From contig JARXAM010000027.1 of NCBI GenBank assembly GCA_029865845.1, positions 62,001 through 126,000 on the forward strand: a stretch of 64,000 nt of DNA. Direction: 5' to 3'. The notes under the pieces are model-generated. The model searched no databases. It had not been told where the DNA came from and saw only the letters and a list, made by a program, of their open reading frames with translations. Both the position numbers and the translations under genes were made by a program. The stretch is from Rhodoferax sp. (lineage in GTDB: Bacteria > Pseudomonadota > Gammaproteobacteria > Burkholderiales > Burkholderiaceae_C). Below, piece after piece: positions 29,926 to 38,514 of this stretch (its first letter is position 1; every line of letters begins with the position of its first letter).

Positions 29926-30059
29926 CGTGTCGCAAAAACCCGAAAATGGCGACACGTTGTCGTCTCATGTCGCTGCTGCGTACAGGTTCTGCACACCACG
30001 TTAGCCACGCCATACTTGGGCCACACCCCGCAAACCCCTTATCGCACCTATAAGAAGCC

Positions 30060-30666
30060 ATGACCAACACCACCAACCTCACCGAACTTGGCCATAGCCC
30101 CGACGCATTGGCCCAGCGCCAGACCGACCTGCTGGCCCTTCTGCGCCAGACCGCCCCCGAAGTGTTGAGCGACAACCAGCTCAACCTCGAAAAACTCAAA
30201 GAACTTCTGGGCCAAGAGCGCATTGCACCGACAGAGCATTACGAATTGAACTGGGCCGGCAAGGCCGCTGCCCGGCGTGAAATCCAAAAAACCAGCAGCC
30301 ATACCCTGCGGCCTGACGCCAACAACCCGGCCCACGCTCAGCACATGCTCATTGAAGGCGAAAACCTAGAAGTGCTGCGTGTGCTGCAAAAAAGCTACTA
30401 CGGCAAGGTGAAGATGATCTACATCGACCCGCCGTACAACACAGGCAACGACAGCTTTGTGTACCCGGACGACTATTCAGAAACGCTGGACGAATACCAA
30501 AAGCGCACGGGTGAGAAAAGTGCTGAAGGGTATTTGAATAAGCAAAGCCTTTGGAAGAAAAACAGCAAAGAGAGCGGTCAGTACCACAGCGCCTGGCTAA
30601 GCATGATGTACCCGCGCTTGTATTTGGCGCGGAATTTGTTGCGGGATGATGGGGTTATTTTTATTT
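30060..30666 (+). pseudogene. site-specific DNA (adenine) methyltransferase, 3' part lost at an IS30 element
   Basis: About 202 residues remain of a type III Mod-like methyltransferase normally of 500-700. The catalytic DPPYNTGND motif (motif IV) and the upstream SAM-region MLIEGENLEVLRVL are intact. The reading ends inside LLRDDGVIFI, where an IS30-family inverted repeat begins; the frame then reads into the element. No continuation is found beyond the element, so the target-recognition domain and any downstream restriction subunit are absent. It stood in tandem with the helicase, 134 bp upstream. Confidence 0.88.
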
Positions 30667-30691
30667 GGCGGATTCAAGCACGAAGTGCAAC
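30667..30691 (+). repeat. left inverted repeat of the IS30 element
   Basis: Begins GGCGG, A, then TTCAAGC and CGAAGTGCAAC; matches the reverse complement of 31703-31727 at 23 of 25 positions. Confidence 0.75.
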
Positions 30692-30766
30692 TTTGATGAA
30701 CCAAGGAAAGGAGGCTGAGGATGTTTAGCATTCAAGGCTTCTAGACCTGCAAGTCGAAGTTGCCAA

Positions 30767-31720
30767 TTGAGCTACAAACACCTCAGCCAAATTGAAAGAT
30801 ACCAGATTCACAGCCTCATGAATGCCGGACACAACAGCACACAGATTGCGGATTTACTGGGTCGCAGCAAATCCACGATCAGTCGCGAGTTACGCCGCAA
30901 TGCGGGTAGTCGTGGATACCGGCCTAAACAGGCCTGTGAGTTGTCGCGTGAACGCGCCCAAGGCAGCCGCAATGCCGCTGTGGTGGCCCCTTGGGTGAAG
31001 CAGCAGGCCAATGCACTGCTTAACCTGCAATGGAGCCCCGAGCAGATCGCCGGCAAGCTGCCTGTGAGCCATGAGACGCTCTACCAGCATGTCTATGCGG
31101 ACAAAGCCCAGGGTGGCAAGTTGTGGAAGAACCTGCGTTGCCAGAAGCAAAAGAGAAAGCGCTATGCCAGTGGGCGTGATCGCCGGGGTCAAATACCCAA
31201 CCGCAGGCCCTTGAGCGAGCGCCCGGCGCACATTGAGGAGCGCAAGCAAATTGGCCATTGGGAGTGTGACACCGTCATTGGAGCGAACCACAAGCAAGCC
31301 ATCGTGACGGTGGTGGAGCGCAAGAGCGGATATGCGGTCATTGCCAAGGTTTCAAACAAGACAGCCGACCTGGTGGGAGACGCGATCATCCAAGCGCTCA
31401 AGCCCCTCCAAGCCAGGGTCAAAACTCTGACCTATGACAACGGCAAGGAGTTTTGCGGGCACGCCAAGATTGACGATGCGCTGGGCAGCACGAGCTATTT
31501 TGCCCGGCCTTTTGCAAGCTGGGAGCGTGGCTCCAATGAGAACTTCAATGGGCTGCTGCGGCAATATGTACCGAAGAAGCGGAAGATGGAAAATATCACC
31601 GATGAAGAAATTAGAATGATCGAAAACAGGTTGAATAACCGACCCCGTAAACGATTGGGATTCAAGACGCCTTCAGAGGTGTTTCATCAATCGTTATCCC
31701 GTGTTGCACTTCGGGCTTGA
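30767..31720 (+). CDS. IS30-family transposase
   Basis: 317 residues, apparently from a TTG start. N-terminal helix-turn-helix (SQIERYQIHSLMNAGHNSTQ, RSKSTISRELRRN) typical of IS30, followed by an RNase H-like DDE domain: first D in GHWECDTVIG, second D in LTYDNGKEF, E in ERGSNENFNGLLRQ. The reading frame is intact, so the element may be active. Its C terminus reaches into the right inverted repeat. Confidence 0.93.
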   Translation: MSYKHLSQIERYQIHSLMNAGHNSTQIADLLGRSKSTISRELRRNAGSRGYRPKQACELSRERAQGSRNAAVVAPWVKQQANALLNLQWSPEQIAGKLPVSHETLYQHVYADKAQGGKLWKNLRCQKQKRKRYASGRDRRGQIPNRRPLSERPAHIEERKQIGHWECDTVIGANHKQAIVTVVERKSGYAVIAKVSNKTADLVGDAIIQALKPLQARVKTLTYDNGKEFCGHAKIDDALGSTSYFARPFASWERGSNENFNGLLRQYVPKKRKMENITDEEIRMIENRLNNRPRKRLGFKTPSEVFHQSLSRVALRA

Positions 31721-31727
31721 AGCCGCC
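31703..31727 (-). repeat. right inverted repeat of the IS30 element
   Basis: Read on the complement it begins GGCGG, C, then TTCAAGC and CGAAGTGCAAC, mirroring the left end. Confidence 0.75.
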
Positions 31728-31786
31728 CATTATTAAAATAATTGCGATTGATTTGAATATTTTTTTCACTTAGGGCAAGTGGATTC

Positions 31787-32560
31787 TCAGAAACCTTTGG
31801 TTCTTTGCGAGGTATCTATTACCAGCAGCAAAGGCATGTGATCACTGAAATTAAGCCAAGTGCTTGGATCACCTATTTCTACACGGGCTTGGTCCAATAG
31901 GTCACCAGACGTGAATACATAGTCAATGTGATAGGCCTTTTCTAAATTGCGATGGAGAAAGAAGGTCTGCATACTTTCCTGCCCATGAGCCTCACCGGTT
32001 TGTCTGTGATAAGTGCTTTGCAGCTCAATATCTCTTAATTCCTCAACGACGTCTGAATGGTTCCACCAACGATCTGGCATGTCCCAAATGCTGTTGCTAT
32101 TGAGGTCGCCAAGCAAGATCGTTCTTTCTCGTCGGAGTTGGCCTCTGTGAATTTGCAGGTATTTCCAAAGTTGACCGATGTAACTGAAGACATCGGCTCC
32201 TTCAGCCTTTGTCCAAACACCCAGAAATTGGAAATCCTCGTTCAGAGTGAAGGGAAGGAACAGCTTGAGGTCAGGAGTTGACCAGCTTGTTGACGAGTTG
32301 CTGTTGATGACACCTAGTTGTTTGAATGTCCCAAACCAATCTTCTGCTTTCACGGTGTTGCCCTTTTTCGGGAAGACACCCAAACCCTTGTGCTTTGAAG
32401 TTCCCACCCACAAGTAGGAACCGGCCCAATCTCTGAAGGCATCAGTTGATTGAGCAGGGTCTTCGCACTCTTGAACTACGTAGACATCCGCATCCAGAGT
32501 GTCCAGTTCGTGTGTCTTCTTGCGAAGCGCCCCATTGCAATTCCAGGTGACAATTTTCAT
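31787..32560 (-). CDS. endonuclease/exonuclease/phosphatase (EEP) family protein
   Basis: 257 residues. The five hallmark segments of the ExoIII/DNase I-like fold are present in order: TWNCNGALR, VVQECED (metal-binding E), ILLGDLNSNS (D and N), HIDYVF (catalytic D/H region) and FSDHMPLL (final H). It could be a DNA nuclease or a phosphodiesterase. The coding sequence is visibly AT-richer than glnS next door and it has no partner genes, suggesting transfer. It lies 60 bp from the IS30 end, opposite in orientation to the broken methyltransferase. No ribosome-binding site is obvious. Confidence 0.85.
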   Translation of the reverse strand: MKIVTWNCNGALRKKTHELDTLDADVYVVQECEDPAQSTDAFRDWAGSYLWVGTSKHKGLGVFPKKGNTVKAEDWFGTFKQLGVINSNSSTSWSTPDLKLFLPFTLNEDFQFLGVWTKAEGADVFSYIGQLWKYLQIHRGQLRRERTILLGDLNSNSIWDMPDRWWNHSDVVEELRDIELQSTYHRQTGEAHGQESMQTFFLHRNLEKAYHIDYVFTSGDLLDQARVEIGDPSTWLNFSDHMPLLLVIDTSQRTKGF

Positions 32561-32585
32561 GGGGCTTTATAGCGTCCGTTTAGGA

Positions 32586-34490
32586 TCACTTCCCCCAAGA
32601 ATCCTTCAACCCCACCGCCAAGTTAAACACCGGCTTGTCCGCCTTGTGGTCCAATCGGTCGGCCACAAAGTACCCATGCCGTTCAAACTGAAACTTTTGG
32701 TCGGGCTGTGCGTTGGCCAGTGATGGCTCCACGATGGCTGTCACCACATTCAGGCTGTTGGGGTTCAGGCTTTCCAGGAAGTCTTTGCCGCCCGCGTCGG
32801 GTTGGGCGTCGCTGAAAAGGCGGTCGTACATGCGCACTTCAGCGTGCACGCCGTCGGCCACGCCCACCCAGGTGATGGCGGCTTTCACCTTCACCAGGTC
32901 GGCGCCGGGGGTGCCGCTCTTGGTGTCGGGCACTACGGTGGCCAGCACTTCGGTAATCACGCCATTGGCATCTTTGGTGCAGCCGGTGCACTCGATCACG
33001 TGGCCGCCCTTCAGGCGCACTTTGTTGCCGGGCAGCAATGTGCCATCCGCGCCTGGCCGGGGCGGATAAAGGCGCTTGTAGCCCTTGGGCGGCACTTCTT
33101 CAAAGTCTTCGCGCTCTATCCACACCTCTTTGCCGATGGTGAAGTGGCGCATGGCGGGCGCTTGGGTGCCCTCCGCGACGCCTGGTGTCGCATCATGGTT
33201 CTGGTGGGGCAGGGCGGGCATGCTGCACGCGTCCAGATACGCGTCGCCACCTTGTGCGGCAAACACCTCGCCCCAGTTGGTCAGCACCAGCTTCACGGGG
33301 TTCAGCACGGCCATGCCGCGGTGGGCGGTGTTTTCCAAGTCTTCGCGCAGGCAGCCTTCCAGGGTGCTGTAGTCGATCCAGCTATCGCTCTTGGTCACGC
33401 CAATACGCTCGGCAAACAGTTGGATGGCGGCGGGCGTGTAGCCACGGCGGCGCAGGCCCACGATGGTTGGCATGCGCGGGTCGTCCCAGCCGCTTACCTT
33501 GTGGTCGTACACCAGTTGGGCCAGCTTGCGCTTGCTAGTGATGACATAGGTGAGGTTCAGGCGGGCAAATTCGTATTGCTTGGGCGCGGGGGCTGCCAGC
33601 AGGCCGGTATCAATGAGGCGGTCCATCAGCCAGTCGTAAAACGGGCGCTGGTCTTCAAACTCCAGCGTGCAGATGCTGTGGGTGATTTGCTCCAGTGCGT
33701 CCTCAATCGGGTGCGCAAAGGTGTACATGGGGTAGATGCACCAGGCATCAAGCGTGTTGTGGTGCGTGGCGCGGCGGATGCGGTAGATAGCCGGGTCGCG
33801 CATATTGATGTTGGGGCTGGCCATGTCGATCTTGGCGCGTAGCACCATGGTGCCATCTTCATGCTTGCCGTCGCGCATTTCGCGGAAGCGGGCCAGGTTT
33901 TCAGCAGGCGTACGGGTGCGGAATGGGCTGTCCACACCGGGCTTGCCGAAGTCGCCACGGTTCACGCGCATTTGCTCGGGCGTTTGCTCGTCCACATAGG
34001 CGTGGCCGGATTCAATCAGCGCCTCGGCGGCGCGGTACATAAAGTCAAAGTAGTCGCTGGCCTGGTAGGGCGCCACGCTGTAGTCGCCGTGGCTGCCGTT
34101 CCAGTCAAAGCCGAGCCACTTCACCGCGTCGATGATGCTGTTGACGTATTCGGTGTCTTCTTTTTCGGGGTTGGTGTCGTCAAAGCGCAGGTGGCACACG
34201 CCGCCGTAGTCGCGCGCCAGCCCGAAGTTGATGCAGATGCTCTTGGCGTGGCCCACATGCAGGTAGCCGTTGGGCTCGGGCGGAAAGCGGGTGCGGATTT
34301 TGGCCGGGTCGGGCTCGCCTTTGGCGTGGTGCGCGGCGTCGCCGGGGGTGCCTGCCCAGCGGCGGCTGGCGTAGGTGCCTTGTTCGAGGTCTCGCTCGAT
34401 AATCTGGCGCAAAAAGTTGCTGGGTTTGACGGTTTCGGTGTTCGCGGGCGCAGAGTCGGCGGGGTGTTGCGCGGGGGTAGGGGTGCTCAT
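32586..34490 (-). CDS. glnS: glutaminyl-tRNA synthetase
   Basis: 634 residues, longer than the E. coli enzyme of about 550. It charges tRNA(Gln) with glutamine. The HIGH-type motif appears as FPPEPNGYLHVGHAKS and the KMSKS-type motif as VITSKRKLAQLV. The anticodon-binding beta-barrels form the C-terminal half, and the N terminus has a short Pro/Thr-rich extension before FLRQIIERDLEQG. No terminator or partner gene is evident. Confidence 0.97.
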   Translation of the reverse strand: MSTPTPAQHPADSAPANTETVKPSNFLRQIIERDLEQGTYASRRWAGTPGDAAHHAKGEPDPAKIRTRFPPEPNGYLHVGHAKSICINFGLARDYGGVCHLRFDDTNPEKEDTEYVNSIIDAVKWLGFDWNGSHGDYSVAPYQASDYFDFMYRAAEALIESGHAYVDEQTPEQMRVNRGDFGKPGVDSPFRTRTPAENLARFREMRDGKHEDGTMVLRAKIDMASPNINMRDPAIYRIRRATHHNTLDAWCIYPMYTFAHPIEDALEQITHSICTLEFEDQRPFYDWLMDRLIDTGLLAAPAPKQYEFARLNLTYVITSKRKLAQLVYDHKVSGWDDPRMPTIVGLRRRGYTPAAIQLFAERIGVTKSDSWIDYSTLEGCLREDLENTAHRGMAVLNPVKLVLTNWGEVFAAQGGDAYLDACSMPALPHQNHDATPGVAEGTQAPAMRHFTIGKEVWIEREDFEEVPPKGYKRLYPPRPGADGTLLPGNKVRLKGGHVIECTGCTKDANGVITEVLATVVPDTKSGTPGADLVKVKAAITWVGVADGVHAEVRMYDRLFSDAQPDAGGKDFLESLNPNSLNVVTAIVEPSLANAQPDQKFQFERHGYFVADRLDHKADKPVFNLAVGLKDSWGK

Positions 34491-34570
34491 CCGGCGATTT
34501 TAGACGCCGCTTCTCACGCTTAGCCGCACGCTTTACACTGTGACGGCGGTCAACCTCAGTTTTCAGTTCC

Positions 34571-35497
34571 TTGTCTATCGTTGCACCCTCGCCATCTTCG
34601 CCAGACTACCTGCCCCACCTGCAGCGTCTGTACCACCAGTCGCCTCTGTTGGTGGGGCTGTTTGATACATCCGATGTGTTGTGTTACGCCAACCCTGCGT
34701 GGTGTGACACCTTTGGGTTGACCGACCACCTTCCCATATCGTGGACTGCGCTCATGCGGCACTGCCACGCTACCAACCAGGGGGTGGCTATCCGCACCCC
34801 CAACCTCGAGGCGTGGCTCACCTCCACCCGTTCGCGCCGGGGCAAGCAGCCGTTTCGCAGCTTTGAGGGCGATATGTGCGATGGGCGTTGGTTCAATGTG
34901 ACCGAAACCACCGATGAGCAGGGCTGGATGCTGTGCATAGCCTTTGACATCACCACCCTGCGCGTGGGTGCGCGCAGCTTGCGCCAGGCGCGCGATGGGG
35001 CCTTGCGGGCCGCCCAGGTGGATGCACTCACGGGCATTAGCAACCGGCCGCATGTGCTGCAACAGCTCGACATGCGTTTGCAGGAACTGCGCGAGCGGCA
35101 GCAGCCGTGTGGTTTGGTCATGCTGGATTTGGACAAGTTCAAAAGCATCAACGACACCTACGGCCACAGCGCCGGCGACATGGTGCTGGTGCACTTTGCC
35201 CGCCTGGTAGAGGCCACGCTGCGCCGGGGCGATGGGTTTGGCCGCATAGGCGGCGAAGAGTTCATGCTCTTGCTTCCCAACATCACGCCGCACGCGCTGA
35301 CGCACGCGGTCAGCCGTGTGCTGGAGCTGTTGCGCGCGGCGCGCCCACTGATCCACGTGCCACACTTCAGCTACACCTGTTCGGCGGGTTTGGCCATGCT
35401 CGATTCAAGTGCTGAGGTTGCCGACAACATGCGCCGTGCCGACGATGCCCTGTACCGGGCCAAGGCGGTAGGCCGGAACCGCCTGGAATGGGCCTGA
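34571..35497 (+). CDS. diguanylate cyclase with PAS sensor domain
   Basis: 308 residues, apparently from a TTG start without a clear ribosome-binding site. The N-terminal 130 residues are PAS-like (LYHQSPLLVGLFDTSDVLCYANPAW). The C-terminal GGDEF domain begins DALTGISNRPHVLQQL and has the active-site variant GGEEF (FGRIGGEEFMLLL), normal for active cyclases making cyclic-di-GMP. An RxxD-type inhibitory site is not obvious upstream of it. The gene is followed by a strong terminator and is not in an operon. Confidence 0.9.
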   Translation: MSIVAPSPSSPDYLPHLQRLYHQSPLLVGLFDTSDVLCYANPAWCDTFGLTDHLPISWTALMRHCHATNQGVAIRTPNLEAWLTSTRSRRGKQPFRSFEGDMCDGRWFNVTETTDEQGWMLCIAFDITTLRVGARSLRQARDGALRAAQVDALTGISNRPHVLQQLDMRLQELRERQQPCGLVMLDLDKFKSINDTYGHSAGDMVLVHFARLVEATLRRGDGFGRIGGEEFMLLLPNITPHALTHAVSRVLELLRAARPLIHVPHFSYTCSAGLAMLDSSAEVADNMRRADDALYRAKAVGRNRLEWA

Positions 35498-35511
35498 TGG
35501 TTTGAGGGGCC

Positions 35512-35544
35512 AAAAAAAAAGCGCACTGCATGCAGTGCGCTTTT
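35512..35544. terminator. bidirectional intrinsic terminator
   Basis: A perfect 10-bp dyad GCGCACTGCA/TGCAGTGCGC (35521-35540) is flanked by a run of A on the left and TTTT on the right. It ends both the diguanylate cyclase gene (+) and the binding-protein gene (-). Confidence 0.88.
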
Positions 35545-35585
35545 GGGCCGGCTGGCAACTTGCGTTGCCAAGGCGCTGGCTGTGC

Positions 35586-36728
35586 TTAGCGGATCACGCT
35601 GAGTTTTTCCAGCTTGCCACCCTTGATGGTCTTCAGTGTCAAAGCACCCTTCAAGATGTCGCCCTTGTTGTCAAAGGAGATGTTGCCGGTTACGCCTTTG
35701 TAGTCCTTGGTGGCTGCCAGCACGGGCAGGTACTTGGCGGGGTCAGAAGAACCAGCCTTGACCATGGCAGCTACCATGACCTTCACGCCGTCGTACACGT
35801 AGGGGGCGTACACCTGCACGTCAGCATTGAACTTGGCCTTGAACTTGGCGTCAAACTCGTTGCGGGCTTTTTCGAAGGGGCTGCCCGCTTCGATACCACC
35901 GGCTTCTGCGCAGAACACTTGGTTGTCAGTCACTGCATCGCCAGCGAGCTTCACCAATTCGGTGGAGCAGATGCCGTCACCACCCAGGAACTTGGCCTTG
36001 ATACCCAAGGACTTCATTTGACGCAGCATGGGGCCAGCAACAGCGTCCATACCGCCAAAGAACACCACATCAGCCTTCTTGCCCTTGATGGTGGTCAGGA
36101 TGGCGGAGAAGTCGGTTGCCTTGTCGGTGGTGAACTCTTTGGCAACCAAGTTACCGCCAGCAGCCTTCACTGCCTTCGAAAACTCTTCTGCCACACCTTG
36201 GCCGTAGGCGGTACGGTCGTCGATCACGGCGATGGACTTGCCTTTAAGTTCCTTCACAGCGTACTTGCCCAGGGTGCCGCCCAACTGAGCGTCGTCAGCC
36301 ACCAAGCGGAAGGCGGTTTTGAAGCCTTGGCGTGTGTACTTGGGGTTGGTAGCGGAGGGAGAAATTTGGGGAATACCAGCTTCGGAGTAAATGCTGGAAG
36401 CAGGAATGGTGGTGCCGGAGTTCAAGTGACCGATCACGCCCGCCACTTTGGCGTCCGCCAGCTTTTGAGCCACTGCAGTGCCTTGCTTGGGGTCTGCTGC
36501 GTCGTCTTCAGTCACCAGTTTGATGGTGACTTTTTTGCCGCCAATGGTCACACCCGCAGCGTTGAGTTCTTCGACAGCGAGGATGGCGCCGTTTTCGTTG
36601 TCCTTGCCCAAGTGGGCGATCGCGCCACTGGTGGGGCCAACGTGAGCGATAGTGACAACCGCGTTTTGTGCGAAAGCCAGGCCAGTGGACAGGGCGATGG
36701 CTGCGGCTGCAACAAGTTTCAACTTCAT
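35586..36728 (-). CDS. livK: branched-chain amino acid ABC transporter substrate-binding protein (LivJ/LivK type)
   Basis: 380 residues with a signal peptide (cleavage near AFA-QNAVV). The periplasmic binding-protein type I fold shows VTIAHVGPTSGAIAHLGKD, GVIGHLNSGTTIPASSIY and AEGMPFEKARNEF-like segments typical of the Leu/Ile/Val receptors. GGAG lies six bases before the ATG. The cognate permease and ATPase genes are not in this window, so it may serve a transporter encoded elsewhere. The 245 bp upstream (36729-36973) hold its promoter region and no gene I could find. Confidence 0.93.
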   Translation of the reverse strand: MKLKLVAAAAIALSTGLAFAQNAVVTIAHVGPTSGAIAHLGKDNENGAILAVEELNAAGVTIGGKKVTIKLVTEDDAADPKQGTAVAQKLADAKVAGVIGHLNSGTTIPASSIYSEAGIPQISPSATNPKYTRQGFKTAFRLVADDAQLGGTLGKYAVKELKGKSIAVIDDRTAYGQGVAEEFSKAVKAAGGNLVAKEFTTDKATDFSAILTTIKGKKADVVFFGGMDAVAGPMLRQMKSLGIKAKFLGGDGICSTELVKLAGDAVTDNQVFCAEAGGIEAGSPFEKARNEFDAKFKAKFNADVQVYAPYVYDGVKVMVAAMVKAGSSDPAKYLPVLAATKDYKGVTGNISFDNKGDILKGALTLKTIKGGKLEKLSVIR

Positions 36729-36973
36729 AAAAGCTCCAATAAAAAAGTGTGAGTAAGTGTCTCACCGGGCGAACATTACAGCAAGTCTTCAGGGGTAAAC
36801 ATCAGGCTTGTACCCATATGGTACTTGTATTCGAATGTCTAATGCACTATGAATTTGATTGCTCCCAAAAACGGGATTTTCGCTCGTGCATGGGTCACGC
36901 TTTGGTGCGTGCGGCGGGTCAGGTGCACATGGCAAGTGCACGCTTCATCCCTTGGGTTGCGTGGCGGCGGTGC

Positions 36974-37564
36974 TCAGGCTAACAAGGTGTGGGCAAAGGC
37001 TTGTATGGCGGCAACGTCTGCTTCCAGCACCGTAAATGGCAGGCCTTCGCTCACCAGCGTGGCGCGCAGCCCCCGGTCCACCTCGCGCGCCTGGTCTTCG
37101 TCTTGAAACCGGCCGGTGTGTACGTACTTTTTGTCTCCGCGTTCCACCAAAATGTTGATGTTGTTGTGCTGCCGGTACCACTCCAAAATTTGCGCCCGGG
37201 TTTTCCCGATATCGCAGATGTTGTCCGGGTAGTGCTCGTTGTAGTACAGGAGCTGGGGCAACGAGCATTCCGTGATCAAAAACTGCACCTGTCCATCGAG
37301 TAGGTTGAGCATCTCAAACTGTCGCTGGGCAATGAAGTACTGGTTTTTCAGCACTTCGAGGTTGCTTTGCCATACCAATGATTTGGCGTAGTCGGGAATG
37401 GTCTCCACGGTTTTGTGGTGCAGGTGCAAGAACAACACAATGGCCGCCGAAAACAGCGACTTGTCGCTGCCCGGCCCGCCAATGATGTTGATCACCCGGG
37501 TGGGGTACAGCCGCATTTTGTTGTCGGGCAGGCTGTTGGGCACGGTGGTGTAACGCAAGGTCAT
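36974..37564 (-). CDS. P-loop protein resembling phage-type AAA_28 ATPase/nucleotide kinase
   Basis: 196 residues from the ATG at 37564 with AGGAG six bases upstream. The N terminus has VINIIGGPGSDKSLFSA, a Walker A in which the glycine before the lysine is aspartate. Following segments (TVETIPDYAKSLVWQ, QYFIAQRQFEMLNLL, QFLITECSLPQLLYYN, INILVERGDKKYVHTGR) follow the order of AAA_28-type ATPases common in phages. Phosphotransfer activity is uncertain given the altered P-loop. It is isolated between a transporter gene and a two-component pair, and no other phage genes are adjacent. Confidence 0.75.
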   Translation of the reverse strand: MTLRYTTVPNSLPDNKMRLYPTRVINIIGGPGSDKSLFSAAIVLFLHLHHKTVETIPDYAKSLVWQSNLEVLKNQYFIAQRQFEMLNLLDGQVQFLITECSLPQLLYYNEHYPDNICDIGKTRAQILEWYRQHNNINILVERGDKKYVHTGRFQDEDQAREVDRGLRATLVSEGLPFTVLEADVAAIQAFAHTLLA

Positions 37565-37653
37565 GGCGGGCTCCTGTGGGTTCGTGGCACCCCCTGTTGT
37601 ACCAGCAATAGCCCCCATTGCGAAAGGGGTTGGGCCGGTCCGTGGGGCAGTGC

Positions 37654-38514
37654 TTACATGGCCTTGAAACGCGGTGCGTACAGACGGCTGATGGCCAGGG
37701 TTTCGGGTCGGTTGTGCAGGGTCAGGCTCATGCGCCCGGTGTCGTCGCGTGTCACGCTGTGAATGGCGGTGGCGCGCACCACGGTGCCCCGGTGAATTTG
37801 CCAAAAAACGCCAGGGTCTAGTTGGGTCAGCAGGTCTTTGAGCGCTGTGCGCAACAGGTATTCGTGGCCCTCGGTGAGCACCCGCACGTATTTGTCGGCC
37901 GCGTCAAAGTACAGCACATCGCCAATAGGCACCATGCGGATCTGTCCCGCAAACCCCACCTGTAGTACCTGCAAGGGGGCGGCGGTGTGTTGGTGCGGGG
38001 CTTGCGCGGCCAGCAGGCCACGCAGTTGGTGCAAGGCGGTGTCCAGCGCCGTGTTGCCTCCGGCACTTGCACCTGCCGCCATAGCCTCCACGGTGTGGCT
38101 GGCCTGCACCGTTGGGCTGGCGTCCAGTACGTTGCGCTGCAATTTCTGGACGGTTTTTTGCAGCCTCGCTGTTTGCACCGGCTTGAGCAGGTAGTCCACC
38201 GCCTGGGCGTCAAAGGCCTGCACCGCGTATTCGTCATACGCCGTCACAAACACCAGGGCCGGAAACGGCTGTTGCGGCGCGTGCGCGGGGGGCCATTGGT
38301 CTGCCAGCTCTATCGCCGCATCCAGCCCGCTCATGCCCGGCATGCGGATATCCAAAAACAGCACCTGGGGTGCGAGCTCCAGGGCCGCGTGGATGGCGGA
38401 TGTGCCGTCCCCCACCACACGCAGCACCTCCAGCGCGGGCCAGGCGCGCCTCAGCTCGTCGCGCAGTGCCTGCGCCAGCAGGGGCTCGTCTTCAGCAATC
38501 AGGGCCGTGGGCAT
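37654..38514 (-). CDS. LytTR-family response regulator
   Basis: 286 residues from the ATG at 38514. A receiver domain (phosphoacceptor D55 in LFLDIRMPGMSG) is followed by a linker of about 60 residues and a C-terminal LytTR DNA-binding domain (IGDVLYFDAADKYVRVLTEGHEYLLRTALKDLL, ending VWQIHRGTVVRATAIHSV-like). It overlaps the upstream sensor kinase gene by 16 bp and forms a two-component system with it, related to AlgR/FimS and YpdA/YpdB pairs. Regulated genes are unknown. Confidence 0.93.
   Translation of the reverse strand: MPTALIAEDEPLLAQALRDELRRAWPALEVLRVVGDGTSAIHAALELAPQVLFLDIRMPGMSGLDAAIELADQWPPAHAPQQPFPALVFVTAYDEYAVQAFDAQAVDYLLKPVQTARLQKTVQKLQRNVLDASPTVQASHTVEAMAAGASAGGNTALDTALHQLRGLLAAQAPHQHTAAPLQVLQVGFAGQIRMVPIGDVLYFDAADKYVRVLTEGHEYLLRTALKDLLTQLDPGVFWQIHRGTVVRATAIHSVTRDDTGRMSLTLHNRPETLAISRLYAPRFKAM

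Larger units (their letters stand above)
30667..31727 (+). mobile_element. IS30-family insertion sequence
   Basis: About 1061 bp, bounded by imperfect 25-bp inverted repeats (30667-30691 and 31703-31727; two mismatches, core TTCAAGC-CGAAGTGCAAC) around one transposase gene. Length is normal for the family. The exact outer ends could lie six bases inward. No target-site duplication can be matched at the two flanks, and the interrupted methyltransferase does not resume on the right, so an adjacent deletion probably followed insertion. Confidence 0.85.

Noticed and set aside
27889..29955. 688-codon open frame antisense to the helicase
   Set aside because: Shadow of the helicase coding strand; no motifs, while helicase motifs II to VI are clear on the plus strand.
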